A DNA stretch of 64,000 nt from JAVJRN01 sp040218415 (GCA_040218415.1 JAVJRN010000032.1:91569-155568), one strand, 5' to 3'. Counted from the first letter of the stretch, positions 1 through 7,821 are shown. Notes: generated from the sequence alone by a model not told the origin. Numbers and translations: made by a program.

Positions 1-2
1 CC

Positions 3-1388
3 ATTATCACATTGAGGATAGACGGTGCTGCTAATGTTACTTTTCCATGTGACATAGCATTTGGCAGGGACTTAATAATAGAGCTAAAAAGATACGAAGA
101 CCCAAATACGCCAAGTGATTACATACATGAGTTATATATAGATGGTGATCTGATAGGTACACATACTCAATCGGGAGGTTTTGGCGTGCTATTTATTTGT
201 GGGAGAAGTGGGAGTGCTTCTGCTGCGGGTAATCAAGTTTCAGATATAAGATTTTACCGAAAAGTTAAGAGTGCTCAACAAGCAGATACTATCAGATTAT
301 TCATGAATGATTTCATTTTTATCACGGATTCTCTGGCGACTATTGGAGGGACAATCTTAACCAATAATTCCCGTACAGATATACTCGCAGGTGGTGAGAC
401 TATAGATGTGCTCCTTAGAGCCGCGCCCGATTTGGATGCAAGCCTATCTAACAAATGGAGTAATATATTGGGTCAAGACAATCAGATAACCAACTCATTT
501 ATCAATAGCCTAAACACCTCATTTGCTCAGCTTCAATCGTTGTTTGATCTATTGGATTACACCCATATTACCAGAGTTGATGACTTTACGGCGAGGATAA
601 CATTGCCCCCCAAAGCGGACTATTTGAACACGGAAGAGGAATCTTTCAATTTGATACTACCAGCTTCGGTATTTCAAGATGGAGGCTCGCCCCTTACCAC
701 ATTAAATACTGCTATTATCACTTATTCGCCTATTGAATTATCAAATGCAGATTTCTTTTTTGATGCAAGAACAAACGAGTTTTTAGAAGACAGCTTGGGT
801 GGCGATGTGACGGATGGTGAGGAAATATTAAAAATATTCAGCAGAATTGGCGGTTTATTCTTGACTGGAGGTGCTGGCTATACTACCCCGTGGAATGAGG
901 CGAGAAAAGCAATAGTATTTGATGGGACTGGAGGTTACAATATATCTAGTATAGGCGGAACTTTTTTAGCCAATTACCCAGGGGAGTTACATATTTTTTG
1001 GAAAGGAACGGTGGTGGGAAGCTGTCAGATCGTAACAGGGAATACTTCACCACAATCATTCTTTCTGGCGCAAGAAACAGGATGTTTGCTTAGAATAAAT
1101 GGGGGAACTAATCAATCAATTGGGGCTGCAATAGCATCAGGCACAAACTTGGTCGTGGAGTTAAAGCGCTATGAAAGCCAAATTACTCCAGGGGATTACA
1201 TTCATGAGATATATTATGACGGAGTACTGCAAGGTTCATACACTCAAGCAGGCGATTTCAAGATAAATCAGGTAATGACTAGAGGGAATACTTTTTCAAG
1301 CAATGGCTCAGAGATGAATGTCTGCGCGATATATAATGTTGTAAAATCTTCAAGCGACTCAGAAATAATTAGACAATTATTAGTATGA
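3..1388 (+). CDS. Phage tail fibre-like protein with two LamG/ConA-like lobes (5' end outside window)
   Basis: The reading frame is open to the left edge, so the true start lies outside the window. The visible 460 residues contain two copies of a LamG/concanavalin-like segment: ELKRYEDPNTPSDYIHELY near residue 30 and ELKRYESQITPGDYIHEIY near residue 390, each followed by a DG-turn and a (H/Y)TQ(S/A)G strand. This is an internal duplication. LamG-like folds in phage tail fibres usually bind surface glycans, so a receptor-binding role is inferred. The stop overlaps the next start by 4 bp (ATGA), which suggests translational coupling in a tail operon. No catalytic motif was seen. Confidence 0.7.
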   Translation: MITLRIDGAANVTFPCDIAFGRDLIIELKRYEDPNTPSDYIHELYIDGDLIGTHTQSGGFGVLFICGRSGSASAAGNQVSDIRFYRKVKSAQQADTIRLFMNDFIFITDSLATIGGTILTNNSRTDILAGGETIDVLLRAAPDLDASLSNKWSNILGQDNQITNSFINSLNTSFAQLQSLFDLLDYTHITRVDDFTARITLPPKADYLNTEEESFNLILPASVFQDGGSPLTTLNTAIITYSPIELSNADFFFDARTNEFLEDSLGGDVTDGEEILKIFSRIGGLFLTGGAGYTTPWNEARKAIVFDGTGGYNISSIGGTFLANYPGELHIFWKGTVVGSCQIVTGNTSPQSFFLAQETGCLLRINGGTNQSIGAAIASGTNLVVELKRYESQITPGDYIHEIYYDGVLQGSYTQAGDFKINQVMTRGNTFSSNGSEMNVCAIYNVVKSSSDSEIIRQLLV

Positions 1389-2329
1389 AAGCAGACATCA
1401 TAATTATAGCTGGTCAGTCCAATGCGATTGGCGTAAGGCGGAGAGTGTACACTCAAGCTATTCTTGACTCAATGATACCGACCATGAGCCTATTTGGGTT
1501 CACGGTAGATAAAGGTGATCCCGTTCCCGATGGAGTTGATCAAGTGCATGAAGGGGTGTATATGCTGGATGTTCAAAATCCTTACGGATCAGATGCAGGC
1601 ATATCAGATGAATTATTAGCCAACCCTGCTCTTGAAATAACAAACCCTCTGTATAGACCATACGATCCGAGACCATCTGGGATGATGTACAATGAGGCTA
1701 CCGATACTGGTCAGCATTCATTTTCATGGGACTTGAAATTCGCCAAGGAAATGTATCTTAGAACTGGTAGGGTACAGTTAATTATTAAAGTAGCCATAGG
1801 TGGCACGGCTTTGGTAAATGACAATCCTGCGCCGAATAAGCAAACTTGGAGTCCAAATTTTACAGGCGACAGGTCATGTCTGGAATTTGCGGAGAGAACC
1901 ATTACTAGAGGCTTAGCTGCTGCTGTGGCTCAAGGTTATACACTGAACAGGTGCGTGATGCTGTGGGATCAAGGGGAGTCAGATCAGATAGCAGTAGTAG
2001 CAAGCTACAAGAGCTATTTTCTTGCACTGCACAATAGAATAAGAATCTCATCGACCGTCAGTGTGCTACCAGTACTGATAAGAAGAGTATTTGTAGGCAA
2101 TCCACCTCTCGGTGCTCAGATAGCCGCCGATGAATTAGCTGCCGAGAATAGCTACATCTTTACTCAAGATTTCAGGCCAGTATCTGATGATGAGGCGCAT
2201 TTTAGTGAAGTGCCCATTTCACCGATTGATAATATTCACATACTGCCTAAAGGATTGTGTTATATAGGTTATAGAATGGCTCATAAGTACAGCGCTTTCT
2301 ACAGGAGTTTTAACAATCAATTTGCATGA
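1385..2329 (+). CDS. SGNH-type carbohydrate esterase (SASA/DUF303-like), tail associated
   Basis: A 314-residue protein with the signatures of the sialate-O-acetylesterase-like SGNH fold. IIIAGQSNAIGV at residues 5-16 holds the nucleophile Ser, VAIGGTAL near residue 137 is the oxyanion Gly block, LWDQGESD near residue 195 is the family's QGE(S/T)D block, and DNIHILPKG near residue 284 supplies the catalytic His. Such enzymes remove acetyl groups from polysaccharides. Lying between the fibre and tail-tip genes with 4-bp overlaps on both sides, it probably deacetylates capsule or O-antigen during adsorption. There is no signal peptide, as expected for a virion protein. Confidence 0.8.
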   Translation: MKADIIIIAGQSNAIGVRRRVYTQAILDSMIPTMSLFGFTVDKGDPVPDGVDQVHEGVYMLDVQNPYGSDAGISDELLANPALEITNPLYRPYDPRPSGMMYNEATDTGQHSFSWDLKFAKEMYLRTGRVQLIIKVAIGGTALVNDNPAPNKQTWSPNFTGDRSCLEFAERTITRGLAAAVAQGYTLNRCVMLWDQGESDQIAVVASYKSYFLALHNRIRISSTVSVLPVLIRRVFVGNPPLGAQIAADELAAENSYIFTQDFRPVSDDEAHFSEVPISPIDNIHILPKGLCYIGYRMAHKYSAFYRSFNNQFA

Positions 2330-4704
2330 ATAATCTTACAGTTTATAGATCAGGAGTAGTTGTATCTACTATAGAAATAGACGAAAAAACGATCTACGAA
2401 AAGGAACTCATGGGTATAGATAAGATCACCTGCGAGGTTACCGTGAGTAAAAAGATTGACTTCCAGATCAATGACTATGTAGAGTACGAGGGTGAGAGAT
2501 ACAGTATAAAGGAAGCTCCAGATATGGATAAGCTGAGCAGCAATGAATTTAGCTATGTGATAGGCTTCTATGGTCAAGCTTATGAACTATATAATAAGAT
2601 ACTGAGAGACGAGGGTCGATCTCGCTTTAGCTATAGTGGTACTCCGCTGGAGTTTATCGGGCTCATAGTGAAGAACCTACAGGAGATTGATATTACTTGG
2701 GCTGTGGGCACGGTGGCTGCTTTATCGGATGTAATCACGCTTACTTTTGATGAGCAGAGCTGCCGCACAGCACTGACTCAGATAGCACAATCTTTTGATC
2801 TTGAGTACACATTTGAGCAGGGCGAGACTAGCGGTGTGCCTTTCAAAAAGATAAACCTATTGATAGAAGCAGGTGAGACTAAAGCGCTGACCTTCCAGTA
2901 TGGTAGAGGTAATGGTCTCTACGGACTCAGGCGCACTCCGCTCGATGATCCATTTGCTACGGTGTGGTATGGGTACGGCGGTGGTAAAAATATACCAGTG
3001 AGCTACCGTGACAACCTTGGTAGACTAACCTTTGATAATAGTCCTATAGAGGTGAATGTAGCAATCTATGGTCGGATAGAAGGCTCTATCACTTTTGAAG
3101 ATGTGTTTCCCAATCGTACTGCCGATGTGACCGCTACTGCTGCACCAACAGAGATTAGTGATAATACTTTGGATTTTGACCTCAATGGCAAATTCCTTAC
3201 TGAGCAGAGTCTGCGAGTGGTATTCAAAAGTGGAGACCTTAATGGCAATGAGTTTGTGGTCAGGGATTACAACCACAATAGCAAGACAATTACTCTCCAT
3301 GCAAATGAGGACGAAAATGGATATATACTGCCCAATGATGTGGTAAAACCATCTGTAGGTGACAGCTATACCCTTATAGGATTAGACCTTCCCGAAAGCT
3401 ATATAACTGCCGCAGAAACTCTACTAGAGCAAAAAGTACAAGCCCACGCACAGGCTAACAGCGCACCTAAGGTGAGCTACGATCTACTGATGAACGAAAA
3501 GTACATAGCCGCTAATGAGCTGGCACTACAGCTACAACCTGGCGACCGTGTGCGAGTGATTGACGTAGATGTGCAGGTAGATAATGACCTGCGTATAAGA
3601 TATGTGACTTGGCCGCTGGTGAATAATAGGCTTGTAGAGGTGACCATAAGTGAAGAGGAAATTTATTCTTGGGATGAGCGAGTAGCCCGCGACATCAAAA
3701 GCACAGAGAGTGTACTAGATGAGACTGTACGCATAGCCAACTTAACAAGAAACCTTGCAGATGAGATAAGTAGAGCGGCTGTTATACAGCAGTTTAGCCG
3801 CACTTATATTGGTGACCTTGCGGTGCTTTCTGGTGCCTTTGTGGTGGGCAATCCTGAGAGTGGCGCTGTAGCAGGCATGAGCGGCACGGGCGCACTGGCT
3901 ACCGCTATCAGATTTTTCGCGGGGAGTAGCTATGACGACAGAGCTACGGCACCTTTTCGGGTGCAGAATGATGGCAAGGCATTCGCTAGTGGACTGCAAG
4001 TGGCCGAAGGGTCGCTCCTCTCCATATTCAAAGTACTGGCCGATGGCCTAGAGATAGCTGCCGCAGCGGGTGATAATAACAAGAGCTTACTTAGTACTCT
4101 TGGCCTGGCTATGAAAAGTGAGGCGTATGATTTTATAAACATTAGTCATAGAGTGAGTGCTGGCGGAGCGAGTCAGGTCTTTACCAAAGCGGTGATCCAA
4201 GGTATATTGGAGTCTGGAGCTGCTGGCGCGAGTACCAACTTACTGGCTGGAATTATAGGCATGACTGATGATGAAATGGCGGAGATAAACGCCTACGATC
4301 AGCTATTTGGCGGAAGCAATAAAAATGAATTTGGAGGCATCTTTAGCTCTATCAAAAATGTAGGCTCTCAGCACCAAGCCATACAGCAGACCAGTGTAGG
4401 TGCAGGAACGCTCTATACCGTAGGTTACAATGAGCATACGGTCATTATCAATGATACTCTTTCGCCCAATATAGCCACGGTGATACTGCCCAATAAGCCT
4501 GGCAATGGCATGATGGTGTACATCAAAAACTTTACGAGTACGAGTAAAACGATACAGGTAGCAGGAGCGCCGCTGGTGGTGTTTGACGATATTGTATTGC
4601 TTGACAATACCGTGGCTAGTTCCTTTACGCTGGCCACTGGTGAGGCTGTGCAGCTACAGTATGACCAGAGCCTCAATTACTATTTCATTCTATCAGTAAG
4701 CTAA
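2326..4704 (+). CDS. Phage tail-tip/hub-like protein
   Basis: A 792-residue protein. The N-terminal third (LTVYRSGVVV, then EYEGERYSIKEAPDMDKLSSNEFSY) resembles tail-hub or tail-endopeptidase-like proteins of siphoviruses that infect Bacteroidota. Next come a beta-rich middle, a helical stretch near residues 480-530 (RVARDIKSTESVLDETVRIA), and a Gly/Ala/Ser-rich tail ending in a small beta domain. It probably forms the tail tip or baseplate spike below the fibre. It overlaps the esterase gene by 4 bp. The stop codon touches the first base of the G-rich repeat block. The structural role is inferred from sequence character and order; no enzymatic residues were identified. Confidence 0.65.
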   Translation: MNNLTVYRSGVVVSTIEIDEKTIYEKELMGIDKITCEVTVSKKIDFQINDYVEYEGERYSIKEAPDMDKLSSNEFSYVIGFYGQAYELYNKILRDEGRSRFSYSGTPLEFIGLIVKNLQEIDITWAVGTVAALSDVITLTFDEQSCRTALTQIAQSFDLEYTFEQGETSGVPFKKINLLIEAGETKALTFQYGRGNGLYGLRRTPLDDPFATVWYGYGGGKNIPVSYRDNLGRLTFDNSPIEVNVAIYGRIEGSITFEDVFPNRTADVTATAAPTEISDNTLDFDLNGKFLTEQSLRVVFKSGDLNGNEFVVRDYNHNSKTITLHANEDENGYILPNDVVKPSVGDSYTLIGLDLPESYITAAETLLEQKVQAHAQANSAPKVSYDLLMNEKYIAANELALQLQPGDRVRVIDVDVQVDNDLRIRYVTWPLVNNRLVEVTISEEEIYSWDERVARDIKSTESVLDETVRIANLTRNLADEISRAAVIQQFSRTYIGDLAVLSGAFVVGNPESGAVAGMSGTGALATAIRFFAGSSYDDRATAPFRVQNDGKAFASGLQVAEGSLLSIFKVLADGLEIAAAAGDNNKSLLSTLGLAMKSEAYDFINISHRVSAGGASQVFTKAVIQGILESGAAGASTNLLAGIIGMTDDEMAEINAYDQLFGGSNKNEFGGIFSSIKNVGSQHQAIQQTSVGAGTLYTVGYNEHTVIINDTLSPNIATVILPNKPGNGMMVYIKNFTSTSKTIQVAGAPLVVFDDIVLLDNTVASSFTLATGEAVQLQYDQSLNYYFILSVS

Positions 4705-4968
4705 GCCGTATTTCCACGGGGCTAGGCCGTATTTCCACTGGGGGGTGATCCGTATTTCCATCGGGGGGGGTGGGGTCAGATTCGCCAGATTTTCGGCCAA
4801 AAATCAGCCAAAAAAGCCCGCCAAAACCACCGAAAAACCACCTCCACAGCCACGGAAACCACCGTAAAAAGGCTTTAATTTCACAAAACATCTTAGCACA
4901 TGCCAAAATATTTGAGGCGCTTAAAACGGCTTATTTTAGGCCGTTTATTTTCACATCGAGGCGACCGC
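4702..4968. repeat. Direct repeat block, copy A (G-rich iterons plus XRE 3' fragment)
   Basis: About 266 bp repeated almost exactly at 5070-5348. It begins at the stop codon of the tail-tip gene with three tandem imperfect units of CCGTATTTCCAYNGGGG (near 4706, 4727 and 4750), then a run of eight G and a GGGG. A purine-poor stretch follows, then a 3' fragment of the XRE gene (last codons, about 4931-4968). Only four substitutions separate the copies across 4770-4891. Open frames on both strands inside it are judged by-products of low-complexity sequence. Confidence 0.8.
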
Positions 4969-5069
4969 AGATAGCCAGGCAAAAGCCAAAGATCAAAACC
5001 AATCAAGGCCAGGCCAAATAATATTTCTTATCATTTTGTTGACCTCAACAAAATGGTACCTCCGCCAAT

Positions 5070-5348
5070 TAAGCCGTATTTCCACGGGGCTAGGCCGTAT
5101 TTCCATCGGGGGGTGATCCGTATTTCCATCGGGGGTGCCCGACTAGGGGGTGGGGTCAGATTCGCCAGATTTTCGGTCAAAAATCAGCCGAAAAAGCCCG
5201 CCAAAACCACCGAAAAACCACCTCCACAGCCACGGGAACCACCGTAAAAAGGCTTTAAATTCACAAAACATCTTAGCACATGCCAAAATATTTGAGGCGC
5301 TTAAAACGGCTTATTTTAGGCCGTTTATTTTCACATCGAGGCGACCGC
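5070..5348. repeat. Direct repeat block, copy B (contains the intact XRE 3' end)
   Basis: Second copy of the block at 4702-4968, about 278 bp, with an extra G-rich insertion near 5131-5155. Its right end is the last dozen codons of the XRE gene. The simplest history is that copy B is ancestral and copy A arose by a tandem duplication that broke off inside the XRE gene. The roughly 100 bp between the copies hold a perfect 10-bp inverted repeat with a 4-nt loop at 5032-5055 (CATTTTGTTG / CAACAAAATG). Confidence 0.8.
5143..5271 (-). CDS. Possible Trp/Phe-rich 42-residue membrane peptide
   Basis: A small frame 40 bp downstream of the XRE stop on the same strand. It would encode a 42-residue peptide whose residues 8-31 are almost all F, W, L, G and R (for example FLRWFPWLWRWFFGGFGG), followed by a polar tail RKSGESDPTP. 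A matching frame in the duplicated block (4685-4891) runs on to 68 residues. The four differences between the copies are one synonymous and three non-synonymous, so purifying selection is not evident and the frame may be non-coding. If real, it resembles small membrane-active peptides such as holins or type I toxins. Confidence 0.25.
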   Translation of the reverse strand: MFCEFKAFLRWFPWLWRWFFGGFGGLFRLIFDRKSGESDPTP

Positions 5349-5511
5349 CCAACGCCTCCACGATTTGGGTAAGTACTTTTATAGATGGGTTGGCCGTGCC
5401 ATTCTCAATGATTTTGAGCATAGGCACAGAAACGCCCGCCTTTTCCGCTAATGCGGGGCGGGTTAACTTTTGCGCCTTGCGGGCGGCTTTTATTTGTTCG
5501 TGGTAGTTCAT
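5311..5511 (-). CDS. XRE-family HTH regulator (small, prophage)
   Basis: A 66-residue protein that is almost only a Cro/CI-type helix-turn-helix: YHEQIKAARKAQKLTRPALAEKAGVSVPMLKIIENGTANPSIKVLTQIVEALGG. The start at MNYHEQ is chosen because the upstream extension (MVSLPPAFF...) runs into the terminator hairpin. It sits at the distal end of the small-gene operon, just after that terminator, so its expression may depend on read-through or a promoter overlapping the hairpin. Its 3' end is duplicated at 4931-4968. It is a plausible repressor of the prophage small-gene operon or tail module. Confidence 0.8.
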   Translation of the reverse strand: MNYHEQIKAARKAQKLTRPALAEKAGVSVPMLKIIENGTANPSIKVLTQIVEALGGRLDVKINGLK

Positions 5512-5532
5512 TTGCTTGCTTAGTTTGGATAT

Positions 5533-5564
5533 AAAAAAGGCGGGCGGTAACGACACCACCCGCC
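5533..5564 (-). terminator. Intrinsic terminator upstream of the XRE gene
   Basis: Read on the minus strand, a 10-bp stem (GGCGGGTGGT / ACCGCCCGCC, one mismatch) with a 6-nt loop is followed by TTTTTT. It ends the small-gene operon or attenuates transcription into the XRE gene, whose start is only 22 bp further on. Confidence 0.8.
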
Positions 5565-5618
5565 AGGGAATTAACGACGCAACGACAAAGAAGCGCGGTT
5601 AATTCCAAAGATAGATAA

Positions 5619-5798
5619 TTATAAGACCTCCCACAAAGGGCGGTGTGTTTCTGTGCAAAACTGGTAAACCATTTCGCCCGCTCTGATGTCTGCTTTGCTC
5701 TTTGCTTGATCCAAAGTCAACCAGCTAGGATGGTCTGTTCCCGCGTATTTAATCCGTTTATCCGCGGTTAAAATTCTATAGTCGTTTTTTGTGTTCAT
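5619..5798 (-). CDS. Hypothetical 59-residue protein, last gene of the prophage small-gene operon
   Basis: Translates as MNTKNDYRILTADKRIKYAG, then a motif TDHPSWLTLDQAKSKADI, ending RPLWEVL. The organised frame, a start 18 nt after element E1, and the shared GGGAATTA leader upstream all support it as a real gene. The WLTLDQAK stretch is typical of tiny phage proteins of unknown role. No function can be assigned. Confidence 0.65.
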   Translation of the reverse strand: MNTKNDYRILTADKRIKYAGTDHPSWLTLDQAKSKADIRAGEMVYQFCTETHRPLWEVL

Positions 5799-5816
5799 GA
5801 TGTTAGATGTTAATTC

Positions 5817-5873
5817 CCTAAAGACAGAGCCGCGGGGGCTCTGTTTCGCCTCTCATAGGCTCATCAGTTTAGG
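5817..5873 (-). ncRNA. Intercistronic structured element E1 (divergent copy)
   Basis: 57 nt between the 60- and 59-residue genes. On the coding strand the outer stem is CCUAAA-(CU bulge)-GAU paired with GUC-UUUAGG. It encloses hairpin GCCU/AGGC (loop AUGAG) and hairpin AGAGCC/GGCUCU (loop CCCGC). Against the other copies, the middle hairpin has two compensatory pair changes, and the outer stem keeps pairing through a U-G wobble that works only on the minus-strand RNA. The stop codon of the upstream gene (TAA, 5869-5871) lies inside the outer stem. Confidence 0.7.
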
Positions 5874-6051
5874 CGGTTAACCATTCGGCAAACTCTTTAT
5901 CTTTTTGTTTGATTTGTTCTAATTCGATTAAAAGTTGTTCGCGTTCTGGGGTCGCGGTTTGGTTCCAAATAGCCAAAGCCAAAGACGCTATAAAATCATT
6001 ATTTCTTTTTCTGGCTTTGCTTAGTTCGTTTTCTAGTTTTAAATCATTCAT
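5869..6051 (-). CDS. Hypothetical 60-residue charged protein (prophage)
   Basis: A short, helical, highly charged protein (LENELSKARKRNNDFIASLALAIW, then TPEREQLLIELEQIKQKDKEFAEW) ending in LTA. The C-terminal TA and the stop codon are encoded by bases shared with element E1. Its leader is a degenerate version of the operon leader (ATTAACGATATAAGAC). A coiled-coil helix pair is likely; function unknown. Confidence 0.65.
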   Translation of the reverse strand: MNDLKLENELSKARKRNNDFIASLALAIWNQTATPEREQLLIELEQIKQKDKEFAEWLTA

Positions 6052-6217
6052 TTTCTTAGTCTTATATCGTTAATATGTTAAAAATCAAATCATAATTTCC
6101 ATCGGGGGGCGGGGGTCTGTCTGCCTCTGTGGAGGCTGTGAAACGCCCGCCGCAAAGCCTTAAAACATGCCCCTATAAAGCTAAATAAGCGGCTTTGATG
6201 GCTTTAAAATTAGCGGC
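6052..6217. other. G-rich spacer in the small-gene operon
   Basis: The only long spacer in the operon. It lacks the structured element but has a stray copy of the iteron core, ATTTCCATCGGGGGG, near 6098-6112, otherwise seen in the repeat blocks at 4.7 and 5.1 kb, and a small hairpin GCCTC/GAGGC at about 6124-6137. It may be the scar of a rearrangement that removed a gene plus its element. Confidence 0.4.
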
Positions 6218-6472
6218 CTATCTAAACCCATTGAAAGAACAATAATAAGCCTTAGTACCTTTTATTACTTCTCTTTTGATGGTGCCCTTTATGTTTTCAC
6301 ACGTTAAAAGCGGGTTCCACGGGTGCGCCTTTGTCGCCTTCCAATATTCTATTTGGTCGCCTGGCTTTGAGTCTTCACACGCCTTTAAAAAAGCGGTTTC
6401 AATCTCTTTTTTGTTAAATTTTTTAGACCTGTATACGGTCTCCTCCTCTAAGCTTACAAAGTATTCAATCAT
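6218..6472 (-). CDS. Hypothetical 84-residue protein (prophage)
   Basis: Starts MIEYFVSLEEETVYRSKKFN and contains WKATKAHPWNPLLTC near the middle, ending YYCSFNGFR. The mix of aromatic and charged residues suggests a compact alpha/beta domain. Start supported by the operon leader (GGGAATTATTAAACGAC) 10-23 nt upstream and element E2 directly before it. No family recognised. Confidence 0.65.
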   Translation of the reverse strand: MIEYFVSLEEETVYRSKKFNKKEIETAFLKACEDSKPGDQIEYWKATKAHPWNPLLTCENIKGTIKREVIKGTKAYYCSFNGFR

Positions 6473-6495
6473 TGTTTTTTGTCGTTTAATAATTC

Positions 6496-6552
6496 CCTAA
6501 AGACAGAGCCGCGCGGGCTCTGTTTCGCTCCTTTTGAGCTCGTCAGTTTAGG
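6496..6552 (-). ncRNA. Intercistronic structured element E2
   Basis: 57 nt with the same three-way-junction layout as the other copies: outer stem CCUAAA-CU-GAC/GUC-UUUAGG, hairpin GCUC-AAAAG-GAGC, hairpin AGAGCC-CGCGC-GGCUCU. It ends 23 nt before the 84-residue gene. The stop codon of the 88-residue gene is inside its outer stem. Confidence 0.7.
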
Positions 6553-6814
6553 CCGTGGCTTTATGTTCTGTAGGGTCTAAGATGAGATTATAGCCTATAC
6601 CTTCCAACTCTTTTAAAAGGCTTTTAAAGTCCTCATCTTTAGCCGTGGGTAATGTGCGCATAAGTTGCGGGCATGCTCCGCCGTGTTGGCCTATATGCAT
6701 ATAAGATGCAATAGTTTTGCTTTGTCGGTTCCATACTTCAAAAGGAAAAACGGCTATAATTTCGCCCTCTAATTCCTTAAAATAAACATAGGTTTTTGCT
6801 TCGTCTTTTTTCAT
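6548..6814 (-). CDS. Conserved small phage protein with YMHIGQHG motif
   Basis: An 88-residue protein: AKTYVYFKELEGEIIAVFPFEVW, then TIASYMHIGQHGGACPQLM, then LLKELEGIGYNLIL. This pattern, a beta strand pair, a Y-M-H-(I/V)-G-Q-H-G centre and a terminal ELE-IGY helix, recurs in small hypothetical proteins of bacteriophages and plasmids as far as I recall. The function is not known to me. The C-terminal ATA and stop are partly encoded by E2. Confidence 0.7.
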   Translation of the reverse strand: MKKDEAKTYVYFKELEGEIIAVFPFEVWNRQSKTIASYMHIGQHGGACPQLMRTLPTAKDEDFKSLLKELEGIGYNLILDPTEHKATA

Positions 6815-6836
6815 TGTCTTTTGTCGTTAATAATTC

Positions 6837-6893
6837 CCTAAAGACAGAGCCGCGGGGGCTCTGTTTCGCTCCTTTTGAGCTCGTCAGTTTAGG
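6837..6893 (-). ncRNA. Intercistronic structured element E3
   Basis: 57 nt, taken here as the reference copy: outer stem CCUAAA-CU-GAC/GUC-UUUAGG, hairpin GCUC/GAGC (loop AAAAG), GAAA linker, hairpin AGAGCC/GGCUCU (loop CCCGC). The upstream stop (6897-6899) lies 3 nt outside the stem here, unlike the other four copies. The 88-residue gene starts 22 nt downstream. Confidence 0.7.
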
Positions 6894-6896
6894 CGG

Positions 6897-7379
6897 TTAA
6901 GACCATTTATAATTATTGTAATTTGTAAGCTCCTTTATAATGATTAGGCTTATTTCCTCGATCATTTTATTAAGCAAATCCAGCACCGATTTGTAACGGC
7001 TGCAAAACTTCTCAAAATCGCTATCATTTAGCTTTGCTCTCATTCCGCCTGTGCCATCGTACCCGCTTAAAATGGTGTCAAATTCTATTTGATATCTAAT
7101 AGCCTGGAGATATTTAAAAAGCTGCAAAGTGTGAATATTATTTTTACTCTTAAAGGTGATAAATTCACTTAAATAGGGTTCCCCCTCCTCTCTATATCTG
7201 AAATTATAGCTCAGCTCATTTAAGTAAACCAAATCAGTAATAAAGCCTTTTATTTCATCTTCATTTAATTGCCTGGCTGTGCTACAAAAATCAAGGTCAC
7301 ATTGATCATTATATTGATATTTCCAAATTTTAGCGTAAACATCATTGTAAACCTCTAAATCCATCATTAATACACTCAT
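6897..7379 (-). CDS. Hypothetical 160-residue acidic protein (prophage)
   Basis: The largest gene of the operon. Predicted mainly helical, rich in D/E, Y and N (for example FITDLVYLNELSYNFRYREEGEPY and YKSVLDLLNKMIEEISLIIIKEL). No membrane segment, signal peptide or catalytic motif was recognised. Bounded by element E4 upstream and E3 downstream, with the operon leader GGGAATTATTAAACGAC before its start. Acidic small phage proteins often mimic DNA or inhibit host enzymes, but nothing here proves that. Confidence 0.65.
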   Translation of the reverse strand: MSVLMMDLEVYNDVYAKIWKYQYNDQCDLDFCSTARQLNEDEIKGFITDLVYLNELSYNFRYREEGEPYLSEFITFKSKNNIHTLQLFKYLQAIRYQIEFDTILSGYDGTGGMRAKLNDSDFEKFCSRYKSVLDLLNKMIEEISLIIIKELTNYNNYKWS

Positions 7380-7402
7380 TTTGTTTTGTCGTTTAATAAT
7401 TC

Positions 7403-7459
7403 CCTAAAGACAGAGCCGCGCGGGCTCTGTTTCGCTCCTTTTGAGCTCGTCAGTTTAGG
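7403..7459 (-). ncRNA. Intercistronic structured element E4
   Basis: 57 nt, with the same three-helix layout and the CGCGC loop also found in E2. It ends 23 nt before the 160-residue gene and holds the stop codon of the 114-residue gene (7455-7457) in its outer stem. Confidence 0.7.
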
Positions 7460-7799
7460 CGGTTAAATCTTGTATCATTTGTTTAGATTCGCTAATAGCC
7501 GTTTTAATCATATCTTTCAAATAAAATTCCCGCTCCGTTTCCACAAAATTTTCCAAATCCTCATAAATGCAACCACCTAAAAAGTCAGAGCCTAAAAGGA
7601 TGCCTTTTTTATAGCATTGAACACGGGCACAGAAAAGCATTAAATCGTAATTATCTAGTTTTTCTATCAATTCGTTTTTCTCGTCTTCTGTTTCAAATTC
7701 CATTATATCTGTAATGCTCAAATATTCTGGTAAGGCACTGATTACAATATCGAACCCTAAAACATTGTCAAATTCTATTTTTTCAATTGCTTCACTCAT
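7455..7799 (-). CDS. Hypothetical 114-residue acidic protein (prophage)
   Basis: Sequence features: FDIVISALPEYLSITDIMEFETEDEKNELI near the start, then a central LLGSDFLGGCIYEDLENF segment, ending in LTA encoded by the element. The GSDFLGGC(I/V)Y stretch is a pattern I associate with uncharacterised phage and plasmid proteins; no function is known. Start 22 nt after E5 with leader GGGAATTATTAACGACA. Confidence 0.65.
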   Translation of the reverse strand: MSEAIEKIEFDNVLGFDIVISALPEYLSITDIMEFETEDEKNELIEKLDNYDLMLFCARVQCYKKGILLGSDFLGGCIYEDLENFVETEREFYLKDMIKTAISESKQMIQDLTA

Positions 7800-7821
7800 T
7801 GTCTTTTGTCGTTAATAATTC

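Noticed and set aside
4702..5348. Diversity-generating retroelement template/variable pair downstream of the tail genes
   Set aside because: The differences between the two copies are not confined to adenine positions, no reverse transcriptase gene is present, and the repeat contains an XRE 3' end rather than a fibre C-terminus.
4770..5506. Plus-strand proline/lysine-rich frames in the duplicated block
   Set aside because: They are antisense by-products of the G-rich repeats and of the XRE gene, and one runs through the XRE coding sequence in reverse.
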